A DNA stretch of 64,000 nt from the NCBI GenBank assembly GCA_036388675.1, contig DASVRI010000013.1:212893-276892 (forward strand), given 5' to 3'. The position numbers and the translations under genes were made by a program. The stretch comes from DASVUS01 sp036388675 (lineage in GTDB: Bacteria; Armatimonadota; Abditibacteriia; Abditibacteriales; Abditibacteriaceae). Shown in pieces: positions 9,504-17,879 of this stretch (the first letter of the stretch is position 1; each line of letters begins with the position of its first letter). The notes beneath the pieces are model-generated. The model was not told the origin of the DNA, did no database searches, and saw only the letters and a list, made by a program, of their open reading frames with translations.

Positions 9504-10319
9504 TTACGCCTCCACTTCAAAGTAGTTTTTCTGTGTCTCGTGCAAGCCAATTTTTGCAAGACGACGCCCATTGCTATCCAAGCGCGCCTGCAACTGTTCG
9601 AAGATAACGCGCGCCAGATTCTCGGAAGTCGGCACCAGAGTTTGAAACTCGGGGCAATCTTCGTTGAGGTGCTTGTGATCGTAGCGCTCGTACACTTCTT
9701 CATTGACAATGGCATCCAGTTCCTGCATCGACATGATGGCGCCGGTTTGAGCGTCCGGCTCGCCTTCGACCGTCACTTCCAATCCGTAGTTATGGCCGTG
9801 CCCCCGCGGGTTGTTGCACTTACCATACAGCGACGTATTATCGTCTTGCGACATTTGCGGTACGTGCAAGCGATGTGCAGCGGCGAATTCGTAACAGCGC
9901 GTCAGTTTCATTGTATTTGCGGTCTTCTCCACCGAGAGGCGCGCGCTTTCCTGCAAGAGTATTCGCGTCAGGCGCCCGGCTCCAAGTTGCTCCGGTAACT
10001 GGTTCCAGATGAAGTTTACAATGTTCTCCGCCGTCGGGCGGTGCGACGCGAAATACTCCACTTCCTCGTTAAGGAACTTGCCGTCGAGCTTATCGAGTAC
10101 TCGGGCCAGAATGGGCTTGATGTCGGTCAGGTTGACGATCATGCCATCCTGTGCGCCGATGTCACCCTGATAAAACACATCCAGCACATAGTCGTGGCCA
10201 TGGGGCAGCGCATCTTTGCCGAAGGCGGCGCGGTTTTGCTCATCGCTCCAATCGGGATGACGCAACTGACGCCCGCTGGAAAAATAGGCGCGCCGCGCGA
10301 GAGAAGTTTTAGGGTTCAT
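9504..10319 (-). CDS. tandem 6-pyruvoyl-tetrahydropterin synthase / 6-carboxytetrahydropterin synthase family protein
   Basis: Two PTPS-like domains are fused in 271 residues. The second (about residues 134-271) is complete and of animal PTPS type: FAAAHRL, GKCNNPRGHGHNY with the catalytic Cys and two zinc His, DHKHLNED and the final Glu in LHETQKNY. The first (about 8-130) keeps the frame (FGKDALPHGHDYVLDV, FLNEEVEYF, RPTAENIV) but has Asp where the catalytic Cys sits and Gln/Arg near the first zinc His, so it looks inactive and structural. With folE directly downstream, the product acts on dihydroneopterin triphosphate, either towards tetrahydrobiopterin or towards queuosine (QueD); the sequence alone cannot decide. 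Confidence 0.88.
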   Translation of the reverse strand: MNPKTSLARRAYFSSGRQLRHPDWSDEQNRAAFGKDALPHGHDYVLDVFYQGDIGAQDGMIVNLTDIKPILARVLDKLDGKFLNEEVEYFASHRPTAENIVNFIWNQLPEQLGAGRLTRILLQESARLSVEKTANTMKLTRCYEFAAAHRLHVPQMSQDDNTSLYGKCNNPRGHGHNYGLEVTVEGEPDAQTGAIMSMQELDAIVNEEVYERYDHKHLNEDCPEFQTLVPTSENLARVIFEQLQARLDSNGRRLAKIGLHETQKNYFEVEA

Positions 10320-10397
10320 GATGTTGGCAGATCAAGAAGCGGCACCGCTTGAGGCGCGAGGCCCACGTTCTTTGAGTTGTTGAAATAAAAGCAACAG

Positions 10398-11525
10398 TCA
10401 TGGCGAGCGGAGAACCATATCCACCTCGCCGGGCTTAGCTTGAGCATCACCAAACAGCGAAGTCTGAGTCTTTTTGGTGTAAGGACGTTCGATGATTTCC
10501 AGTTCCTTGCGTGGAAACACTCGGCGCAAAATTTCTTCAGTTGTGGTGCGAGTGAAGTCGCGTGCATCCGTGCGAACATAAAGCGTGGCGCGCGGGTTGA
10601 GCAAGGAGGCGCTGTCGGCGAAAACAGATTCAATCAGTTGGCGGTAAGCGACTTTGGATTCGTGGCGGCCCCGGCTGCGCTCCTGTGCCGCAACGGGATA
10701 CGGTTCGCCGCCTAACAACCACAAGCGCATCCACTGGTCATATTGGTAGTTCGTGACTGCGAAATACGGTGGTGATGTGAACAATAAATCAAAGGCCGCT
10801 TCACGCCCACCAGTCACTGCACGTGATAGTTGTGCAGCACGTCGCGTGCTATCAGCCAAAAGAACGCGACCTATTGACAGACTGGGTAACCCTACTTTGT
10901 AGCGCCAGCAAATACGTTCTTCTAACCATTCAACCGGGTCGATATCGGGAGCTTGCGTGCCATGTTCTTTCCACCAGCGCACCGCGTAAGGTGGACTCAT
11001 CGCTTTGCTCTGACGCATCTGGTTTGACATCCCCCCGCCGGCTTTGGCGTGCAAGTAAACCATTAACAAGGCCATTAGCGTGGTGTCAGTTTTGTTAGTG
11101 CGCCACTGTAACTCACGCCGACAAGTCAACAGGAAGCGCAACACACGCGCACTGTAGCAATGGTGAAAGAACTCTGGCATTGGAAAGGAGGTGGGAGACG
11201 CCCAATGAGATCGACGGTCATGAACACGAGATAAAGTTCCCATTTCCTTCAAGCGGCGCAAGACGGCTCTCTCGCTGGCCGGCTGCAGTTTAGCCTGGCT
11301 GTAAACCCAGCCAACAGGATTGAGTTCGATGCCCACCCCCACTCGCTCCTGCGCCGCTGCCGCATAGATGCTCGAACCCCGGCCCGCAAAAGGGTCGAAA
11401 ACGCGGCCACCCTCAGGACAATGTTCACGTACCACATGAAACGCAAAACTCACCGGGAACATGGCGTAATAAGGGCCAAGACCAGCCCAGCGCCCGATGG
11501 GTGTGCCAATCGTGGGAGCGCTCAT
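10398..11525 (-). CDS. DNA methyltransferase (amino-methyltransferase) of the HerA-NurA operon
   Basis: A 375-residue Rossmann-type DNA amino-methyltransferase. Motif I (DPFAGRGSS, residues 44-52) binds S-adenosylmethionine and is followed by the acidic strand end VGIELNP. The catalytic motif IV is TSPPY at about 250-254; a second SPPY at 177-180 is probably incidental. Motif I precedes motif IV. The SPPY form is common in N4-cytosine and some N6-adenine enzymes, so the modified base is not certain. Its ATG overlaps the nurA stop (ATGA), the last gene of the RHH-HerA-NurA-methyltransferase operon, which suggests self-DNA marking for the nuclease. No separate target-recognition subunit is seen. 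It contains no GAGTACTC copy. Confidence 0.85.
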   Translation of the reverse strand: MSAPTIGTPIGRWAGLGPYYAMFPVSFAFHVVREHCPEGGRVFDPFAGRGSSIYAAAAQERVGVGIELNPVGWVYSQAKLQPASERAVLRRLKEMGTLSRVHDRRSHWASPTSFPMPEFFHHCYSARVLRFLLTCRRELQWRTNKTDTTLMALLMVYLHAKAGGGMSNQMRQSKAMSPPYAVRWWKEHGTQAPDIDPVEWLEERICWRYKVGLPSLSIGRVLLADSTRRAAQLSRAVTGGREAAFDLLFTSPPYFAVTNYQYDQWMRLWLLGGEPYPVAAQERSRGRHESKVAYRQLIESVFADSASLLNPRATLYVRTDARDFTRTTTEEILRRVFPRKELEIIERPYTKKTQTSLFGDAQAKPGEVDMVLRSP

Positions 11526-12928
11526 GTTGCTGACCTTCCGTTTTGCGTGGGGCCGTTGGTTGACCCCATCAGGCGGCGTGCCAGTTGGCCTAAAATATCG
11601 TTGCCCAGATGCAGTGGAATGGCGGCTTCAGCATGGGCCGCGACCAAAGCGCTGAGCGAATTAGGATAACGCACACAGACCAGTTCATCGAGAAGCGAAA
11701 GCGCGTCGGCCAAGCGCGGATACTGTTCCGCTTCCGCGCGCAGCAAGTCATCATCGCCCTCTCGCAGATGCGGCAAAACACCGACAATAAGCGCGCCGGT
11801 GCGCGTCTTATAGAAGAACTTGCGTCCGAAGTAAGTTTGCCGCCCATAAGGACGCTCGGACTTGCTAAAAATGATATTGCGCTTGATGTAAGCGTCGTCC
11901 AGCAACCCGACGGTCTGCAAAGAAAAGCGGTCGGGTGAGCCGTCAGGGTTACGATCGAGTTCAAGAAAATGGTCGGCAAACACGCCGCCTTTTTCGATGC
12001 CCAAGAGCAAAAGGTCTTGCCCACCGGTTGCCGCACGCACCGCCTTGTTCAATCGCTTTAACTCTTGTTCGATGGCCGATGAAAGCCACGCCGGATGCCC
12101 GAAAACCGCCAATGGGCCATCGAGAATGATAGCGATGCGACGAAGCGAAGAAAGCCAGCCTTTGCGCTCCAGTGTCCGCAGGAAGTGAATTACCCACACC
12201 CGCTCCCACACTTGCATGATTTCCGCGAACAACGCGCCGTTGGTACCTGCCGGGTTCATGCCTTCGTGAATTCGCAGCGCATCCGTCGAATACAACGGAA
12301 GCGAAAGGGGACAACGACAATCGTATTGTCCCGTTGCTCGATAGTAACCATTATCGGGATTTTGGCAGTCGTCATCAGCATAAGGACATTTTTGAGCTTT
12401 GGCAGGATTACTCTCGGGCTTTTTAAGCTCCAATAGCGCCTCATAAGTTTCAAGGAGCGTTTCGCCCTGAGAGTCCATGCGCCGGAATAGAAATTCGTCA
12501 AAGAGCTTGCGGCGCAGCGAGGCCGGAGCCGAGTCTTCGCCACCGCAAACGACGTTGCAACCCGGCAACGCGCAATCAATCGAATCGGCTTCTTCAATTT
12601 TGCGAAACTCGCGAGGATTAACGGGGCGCTGCGCGTCAAGTTGACGCATCTTCGCCACATCCAACAAAACCGAAGACACTGTTATGTAAGACGCCTCCGC
12701 ACCGGGGAATCCGTTCTCGACGCGCACTTCAGCATGGCTGCCATCTACGGCCAAAACAATATCGGGCAACCAATTACCGGCGGGCGCGGGCAGTGTCACC
12801 AAAGGAACACTGTTGCCGCTCGCGCCGCGCTCATGCACTTCATAAGAACCAAGCAGTTCTTTCACGCGCTCAGAACTCGCCAAGCGGCTTAAAGATTTAT
12901 AAGATGCGAACTCGCCTTCATAGGGCAT
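11522..12928 (-). CDS. nurA: NurA-like nuclease with a cysteine-rich insertion
   Basis: The 468-residue product fits the NurA 5'-3' nuclease family, which works with HerA. The N-terminal metal-binding strand is IVLAVDGSHAEV (Asp at about 62), and a second acidic strand IAIILDGPLAVFG lies near 270. Between them is an insertion with seven cysteines (about residues 119, 124, 128, 181, 188, 204 and 206, ending CRCPL) that may bind zinc; I do not know it from archaeal NurA. The ATG at 12928 is chosen because AAGGA lies eight or so bases upstream; the longer frame begins with a TTG at 12958 that has no ribosome site. It is placed between herA and the methyltransferase gene and overlaps the latter by 4 bases. 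Confidence 0.8.
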   Translation of the reverse strand: MPYEGEFASYKSLSRLASSERVKELLGSYEVHERGASGNSVPLVTLPAPAGNWLPDIVLAVDGSHAEVRVENGFPGAEASYITVSSVLLDVAKMRQLDAQRPVNPREFRKIEEADSIDCALPGCNVVCGGEDSAPASLRRKLFDEFLFRRMDSQGETLLETYEALLELKKPESNPAKAQKCPYADDDCQNPDNGYYRATGQYDCRCPLSLPLYSTDALRIHEGMNPAGTNGALFAEIMQVWERVWVIHFLRTLERKGWLSSLRRIAIILDGPLAVFGHPAWLSSAIEQELKRLNKAVRAATGGQDLLLLGIEKGGVFADHFLELDRNPDGSPDRFSLQTVGLLDDAYIKRNIIFSKSERPYGRQTYFGRKFFYKTRTGALIVGVLPHLREGDDDLLRAEAEQYPRLADALSLLDELVCVRYPNSLSALVAAHAEAAIPLHLGNDILGQLARRLMGSTNGPTQNGRSAT

Positions 12929-13024
12929 GGGCTTTTTCCTTTTTGCGCGAAGAAACAAGGAGGCGCACCGTCAAAGAACTTTGGGCGCTCCCGTGTAGAG
13001 TACTCCATTCGTTGCGCGCCATTA

Positions 13025-15235
13025 TCAACGTGGCGGGTTTATCGCAGCGCCGGTCAGCGTTGCAGGAGCAGCCAAGCCATTATTTTGTGCCGCGCCACCA
13101 CTGGCAGGTTGCGCCGTTTCGATTTCAAAGCGCCGCACCTGAACCGGAATCACGAACAAATTCGACAGCGTTTTAACGCGCAGAAAACCCTTATCTTGGG
13201 CACGGCGGATTGACGGCTCGAAATCCGCGAAGTCGTAGAACTTGCACAACTCTTTAGTTTCGTCCGCGTTATTGAGATGGCCGATAAACCAGTTGGCTGT
13301 GTTCTTCAAAATATTGCGCTGAATACTGGAAACCTCCTGCGTTGCGTAAACCAGACCGATATTATATTTGGCGCCTTCTTTAGCCGTTCGCACCCAGACG
13401 GTTTGTGTGTCGGTATCGGAACCGGCGGGCAAAATATTGTGGGCTTCCTCAACATAAACCACGATGTCATGCGGTGTTCGTCCTTCGCGGAACTCGGTCT
13501 GCTGCATCCTAAAGATATGCCACATAATGCGCTCGGACGAACTTTTATTTAGCTCCGGCTCACCACTCGATTGGTCAACGATAACCAGCTTACCGGCTAC
13601 TAGGTCATTGTAAATATCGGTCGCGTAGTCGGTTTGAGTACTCGAAGTGTGCTGCTCTTTCGCTTTGCCTATAAGTCTTGTGCCGTCATAACGCACCATC
13701 GTCAAGAGTTTGCGCAAACTGTCATTAGCCCAATTGTCGCCTGTACTGCTCGTCTTAACGTAGTTCTGTTCAAATGTGGAATAGCCGCTGTCCTTCTCAT
13801 TCATGAACTCTGCCAGTGACTGCAACGCAACGAACAACTGGTTCCAAGTAGGGGACGATTGCCTCAGCGTCTGAGCAGCAGCGACATATAAGCCCTTGTT
13901 CTTGCCGTTATTTGCTTCCATTGCCTTTAGCAAATCCGCATTGAACAGCTTGTCTGTAACAGGACGCATATTTTGACTGGGTGCGAAACCAGCCTCAGCC
14001 AGCAAGCCGCGGTAAACCAAGACAACGCGGTTGTAGCGTGTCATTGCCGAATGATATTCCTTTTCCGGCAGATCAGGACTCGGAGGTTCAAAGCGTACCT
14101 GACAAAAATTCTTGATGTAAATCGAGTCATGTCTCGATAACGTCACATCAATAATCTCCTTACCTGTTTGTAGGTGAGCGTCCTCGAAAAAGTTGAGCTT
14201 CATCAAACGGCGATTCGGGTCTAAAGGATGTTTCGTGATGCCATAGGTTACGACATCCGCTTCATCTCCGTGTGAATTTGTCTGCCACACATTCTTGATA
14301 GCTGCTGGATTCGCATTGTCATCTTCGTCCTGCACGTTTTCGTTGGCGTACTCGCCGTTGGGGTCAAAAACAATTTGGCCGATGCGCCGCGCACTTTCGC
14401 CGCGACGTGGATAGCGCAACTCAAAAACCGACTGCAAAATTATTTTCGTGGTGTTCGACTTGCCGGTGCGCGTCATGCCGAAAAGCGCGCTTTTCTGTCC
14501 AAGTAGATCCGCTGGTAACAAGCCAATAGGCACGTCATTAACGCCTTGAAACGAGCGATTCGTCGAAGCGTAACGCACAGTTCCCAGCGCCACCCGCCTT
14601 GGAGCGACACCATATTTCCTAATGTGTTCCTCCATGCGCTCCGGCTCAAGATAGTTCACGATACGCTGTAGGGCATCACCGTTCGGCTTGTAAACCTTCA
14701 AACCTCGGTTGGGGTAATAGTTCGACAAGTCACAACCAAAGCGCAACACTAAATCATCGCTTTGCGTGCTGCCGGGTCGTTGGTCGAGGTAGAAAGTGCC
14801 AATCACCCGCGAACGCACACCGGCAAACGATAGAAGTTGATGAGTATGCGCATCCATGATTTGCGAGCCGTCCCAGTGCGAATCCGGCTCACCCGATACG
14901 CGCCGCGCACTCTCCACCCGCACCCGTTCGGCCTCGGCGTCGGTAGGCAAGGCCGCAGCGTCCATCACACGCAGTAAGAGGACAGACGCTTCTTCGTCTT
15001 CAAACGTGTGCTCTGCCTGGAAGCGTGTGGCGACGAGAAAACTCAGGCTTGGAATGCCGCCAACGCGCTCACGATGAAAGTCGTGAATTTGCAAAAGCGC
15101 CGTTTCATAGCCGATGGAATAAACCTCACCGACATACTGGCTAGTTTGCACCAGTTGCCCCAGCAAGTCAGCCGTGACGCTTTGCAACGCTTGTTGCTGG
15201 TCTTGCTCGATACGTTGCGCGATGTTGTTAAGCAT
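13025..15235 (-). CDS. herA: HerA-type DNA translocase ATPase
   Basis: A 736-residue HerA/FtsK-superfamily ATPase. The Walker A motif GMTRTGKS is at 253-260, Walker B at 591-602 (IVVYVEEAHNIL), followed by YATQEVSSIQRNIL (sensor/arginine-finger region). HerA forms hexameric rings that pump or unwind DNA and stimulate NurA. The protein is longer than archaeal HerA (about 500 residues): it has a 230-residue N-terminal part and an inserted region between the Walker motifs (about 310-540). AAGGAAC precedes the ATG. Only 12 bases separate it from the upstream RHH gene and about 97 from nurA, so an operon is very likely. One GAGTACTC lies inside, at 13636. Confidence 0.92.
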   Translation of the reverse strand: MLNNIAQRIEQDQQQALQSVTADLLGQLVQTSQYVGEVYSIGYETALLQIHDFHRERVGGIPSLSFLVATRFQAEHTFEDEEASVLLLRVMDAAALPTDAEAERVRVESARRVSGEPDSHWDGSQIMDAHTHQLLSFAGVRSRVIGTFYLDQRPGSTQSDDLVLRFGCDLSNYYPNRGLKVYKPNGDALQRIVNYLEPERMEEHIRKYGVAPRRVALGTVRYASTNRSFQGVNDVPIGLLPADLLGQKSALFGMTRTGKSNTTKIILQSVFELRYPRRGESARRIGQIVFDPNGEYANENVQDEDDNANPAAIKNVWQTNSHGDEADVVTYGITKHPLDPNRRLMKLNFFEDAHLQTGKEIIDVTLSRHDSIYIKNFCQVRFEPPSPDLPEKEYHSAMTRYNRVVLVYRGLLAEAGFAPSQNMRPVTDKLFNADLLKAMEANNGKNKGLYVAAAQTLRQSSPTWNQLFVALQSLAEFMNEKDSGYSTFEQNYVKTSSTGDNWANDSLRKLLTMVRYDGTRLIGKAKEQHTSSTQTDYATDIYNDLVAGKLVIVDQSSGEPELNKSSSERIMWHIFRMQQTEFREGRTPHDIVVYVEEAHNILPAGSDTDTQTVWVRTAKEGAKYNIGLVYATQEVSSIQRNILKNTANWFIGHLNNADETKELCKFYDFADFEPSIRRAQDKGFLRVKTLSNLFVIPVQVRRFEIETAQPASGGAAQNNGLAAPATLTGAAINPPR

Positions 15236-15247
15236 GATTAAGTTCCT

Positions 15248-15484
15248 TTAAATCTCGTCGCCTTGTACCGGCGGCGCATCCGGCACAGCAGCCAGCGCGT
15301 CGGCAAATGTTTGTGGATCGAATTGAGCCGCCACTTGCGAAAAGAAAACACGCGTTTCCTGGCGCACGACTTCGTTGGAAGCCGCCACGACCAACACCTG
15401 ATTAAGTGAAACGCCTTCCTGCTGCGCCAGATTTTTAAGGCGGCCATATACAGAATCGGGCAAGCGCACTCGCAGCGTTTTCAT
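15248..15484 (-). CDS. ribbon-helix-helix protein, first gene of the HerA-NurA operon
   Basis: A 78-residue protein starting at the ATG at 15484, with GAGGG before it. The N-terminus is a classic ribbon-helix-helix: strand MKTLRVRLPDSVYGRL, helix A with NLAQQEG, turn VSLNQVL, helix B VVAASNEVV. The C-terminal half (FFSQVAAQFDPQTFADAL) is a short helical tail. RHH proteins bind DNA as dimers and often repress their own operon, so the likely role is control of the herA-nurA-methyltransferase genes or a DNA-targeting subunit; both are inference. The much longer open frame upstream to 15709 is low-complexity shadow and is left out. Confidence 0.75.
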   Translation of the reverse strand: MKTLRVRLPDSVYGRLKNLAQQEGVSLNQVLVVAASNEVVRQETRVFFSQVAAQFDPQTFADALAAVPDAPPVQGDEI

Positions 15485-15548
15485 AGGTTGCCCTCGTAGT
15501 TTGCCACGATTAACAGTGAACTGGCAGAAGACTTTGTTTCCAGAATCA

Positions 15549-16409
15549 CTACCTTTCATACGGCTGCGCCAGAGCCGCCGGAGCGCGGGTTTTACCAGCG
15601 AAGCCCGACAGCACCAACATGGTGAGAATGTAAGGCAAGGCCAGCAACAGCGGATAAAACAGGGTGCCGATGCGCGACTGCAAAAAGAACTGCGAGCCTT
15701 CCGCAGCACCGAACAGGATCGCGCCGCACAGCGCGCCCCACGGATTCCAGCGCCCGAAGATGACCAGCGCCAGCGCGATGAAACCGCGCCCTGCCGTCAT
15801 GTTCTCACCGAAAGAATTGGTGTGCGACATCGACAAGAATGCACCGGCCATGCCGCACAATGCACCGTTGATGAGTGTGCACAGCCAGCGCACGCGTTGC
15901 ACACGAACTCCGGCAGTATCGGCAGCAACTGGATATTCACCGACTGCGCGCATCTGCAAACCCAGACGAGTACTCGCAAAACCCCACCACAACAGAGGCA
16001 CCAGCAAAGCGCCAACAGCCATGAAGAACCACTGCGGCATCTCGACCGCTTCGTAACTGCCCCAGCGCGCGCTGAGCGCCCGATGCGCCAGGCCGGTGAT
16101 TCCCAACGCGAAGAGGTTCAGCCCGGTTCCCACCACGACAGCATCGGCGCGCAGTGTAATCGCTAGCAGCGCGAAAATCGCGGCTAAAGCCATGCCGGCC
16201 AACATCGCCAGCAGCAAGCCGGCGGCGGCATTTTTGGTGGCGAATGAAGCGGCTGCACCGGCCAGAGCGCCAATCAGCATCATGCCTTCCAGCCCGATGT
16301 TGAGCACGCCAGCGCGTTCGCCAATGAGTTCGCCCAACGCCGCCAGCAACAGCGGCGCCGCAAAAGCCAGCGCCGTCAAAATCAAGCCGAGCAGAAGAGT
16401 TCTGTCCAT
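15549..16409 (-). CDS. nupQ: ABC transporter permease, nucleoside (BMP/Nup) type, second permease
   Basis: A 286-residue membrane protein with about eight to nine hydrophobic segments and the family signature GVLNIGLEGMMLIGA near the N-terminus, which marks the second permease (YufQ/NupQ) of BMP-dependent nucleoside importers. A middle GVRVQRVRWLCTLINGALCGMAGA region corresponds to the coupling loop. The ATG at 16409 is preferred; an ATG at 16436 is also possible. The partner genes for permease 1, ATPase and lipoprotein lie further upstream on the same strand, but a sigma/anti-sigma pair sits between. The substrate (purine or pyrimidine nucleosides) is inferred from family. Confidence 0.88.
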   Translation of the reverse strand: MDRTLLLGLILTALAFAAPLLLAALGELIGERAGVLNIGLEGMMLIGALAGAAASFATKNAAAGLLLAMLAGMALAAIFALLAITLRADAVVVGTGLNLFALGITGLAHRALSARWGSYEAVEMPQWFFMAVGALLVPLLWWGFASTRLGLQMRAVGEYPVAADTAGVRVQRVRWLCTLINGALCGMAGAFLSMSHTNSFGENMTAGRGFIALALVIFGRWNPWGALCGAILFGAAEGSQFFLQSRIGTLFYPLLLALPYILTMLVLSGFAGKTRAPAALAQPYER

Positions 16410-16529
16410 AATGCCGCCACTGATATTATGCGGCATCAACCGTTTTCTGAGTACTCGTCAGGCGCGCTGCAACGCCAGAAAGCCGCCCTGCTTTTCACAG
16501 AGCGGCTCTTGTCTCAGGGCAGGCAGCAA

Positions 16530-17879
16530 TCAGGAACTGCGACGCAAGTGGCCCCGGCTGGCCAGGCGATAAACGATGAGCAACGGAATCCACAGCGGAG
16601 AGTAAGCCAGCACCCACATCAAAATGATGATCGGAATGCGCAACGCGCTCATGAAGGCTTCGGTGGCCGAAATCTTTGTCTTGTTAATCTCCTCCATGAA
16701 ACCGCTTTGCGGCACCGGCTTTGGTTTGGCTTTCTCCTGCAACTGCACCTCGATTGTGGACAGAGTCGCCAGTTTGCTGAGCACGTTGTAACGGGCGCGA
16801 GCCTGCGCGAGTTGAATCTGCAACATGCGCGCTTCGTGGCGCTGCTGCGGCTTGTCCTGCGCTTTGGCTCGCTGTAATCGCTCAACTTGCTGCATCAACT
16901 GATCGGCCAGAACTTTCTTCGACTGTTCAGCATCGCTCACCCGCGCCGTGATGTCCTCGCCGCTGACTTGCTTGTTCTGTATCAGCCCCAGCTTACCGAT
17001 TTTACTGAGCACGGTTTCAAACTGCGCAACCGGCACCTTGATAGTGAGCATCGACCGGCGCAGGCCCGTGCTACTGGTATCGAGATTATTGTTGGCAATG
17101 TAGCCACCGACATTTTTGGTCATCTGCTCAACAGCGGCGGTGTTGATTTCCAAATCGCCGACCTGCACCGTGATGCTGGCCTGCTTATGCACACGGCGCT
17201 GCGGCGAGGTGTCGGTGTAAACGCCAGAACCATAAGCGGTGCTGTCTGCTTCAGCGTTACCTGCTGCCGCACTACCCGCCGCAACACTATCGAGTTGCCG
17301 TCGCACCGATGAAGATTCGTTTCGTGCTGGTGCCTTTTGTTGTGCGCCGTATTGACTATCATAGCGCCCGAAATTCATGGGGCCAGCAGATGGAGGCAGC
17401 ATAGCCCTACTCTGTGAATGCTGCGCCGCAATCGGAGGAGGTGGAGGAGGTGCAGACATCGAGTAATCTGCAGCATCCGAACTCACTCCTCCACTCTTAT
17501 TCAACATTGTTGTCACAAACGAATTTGTCATGGCGACAAACAAGAGAACGGCGGCCACCGCGCCAGTCCAGGCCACACTTGACATGCGCCTGGACAGTAG
17601 GCTTGCATTAGATTGGCTCATCGGCAACTTGGCACTCCGGTCTGCGGTCACGCTTCCGACGCTTGCCATAATTTTGTCGCGCAAACCGGCATCGAGTACT
17701 CGCACATCGCTTTCGCCTTCGCGCAGTTCCTGTGTTACGTTTTGCATTGCGGAAACCTCCTTGCGGCACGTCTCGCAGCCGAGCAAATGACAGCGCACGC
17801 TCAACGCTCGTGGCCCTGCAAGTTCTCTATCGATGAAAGCCTTCAAGTCGTCTTGAACGCTCTGGCAACGTTTCGTCAT
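16530..17879 (-). CDS. anti-sigma factor with zinc finger and DUF4349 domain
   Basis: A 449-residue membrane protein. Residues 1-45 are a zf-HC2 anti-sigma zinc-binding region: Cys5 and the HLLGCETC motif, so the His-x3-Cys-x2-Cys pattern is present. A membrane segment follows (about 104-125), then a low-complexity region with a run of prolines, then a DUF4349 domain (about 235-395; QASITVQVGDLE, VGGYIANNNLD, coiled-coil SDAEQSKKVLADQLMQQVERL) and a C-terminal membrane segment with RLASRGHLRRSS inside the cell. It likely holds the co-encoded ECF sigma factor at the membrane and senses envelope state through the periplasmic DUF4349 part. The start overlaps the sigma gene stop (ATGA), so they are coupled. 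Confidence 0.85.
   Translation of the reverse strand: MTKRCQSVQDDLKAFIDRELAGPRALSVRCHLLGCETCRKEVSAMQNVTQELREGESDVRVLDAGLRDKIMASVGSVTADRSAKLPMSQSNASLLSRRMSSVAWTGAVAAVLLFVAMTNSFVTTMLNKSGGVSSDAADYSMSAPPPPPPIAAQHSQSRAMLPPSAGPMNFGRYDSQYGAQQKAPARNESSSVRRQLDSVAAGSAAAGNAEADSTAYGSGVYTDTSPQRRVHKQASITVQVGDLEINTAAVEQMTKNVGGYIANNNLDTSSTGLRRSMLTIKVPVAQFETVLSKIGKLGLIQNKQVSGEDITARVSDAEQSKKVLADQLMQQVERLQRAKAQDKPQQRHEARMLQIQLAQARARYNVLSKLATLSTIEVQLQEKAKPKPVPQSGFMEEINKTKISATEAFMSALRIPIIILMWVLAYSPLWIPLLIVYRLASRGHLRRSS

Noticed and set aside
13025..15235. HerA as a plasmid or phage FtsK-type transfer ATPase
   Set aside because: It has no membrane segments and is paired with NurA and a methyltransferase; no conjugation or phage genes are near.
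15485..15709. Upstream extension of the RHH gene
   Set aside because: Its composition is Cys/Arg-rich with no domain, and it overlaps the end of the permease gene; the ATG at 15484 with GAGGG explains the RHH protein better.
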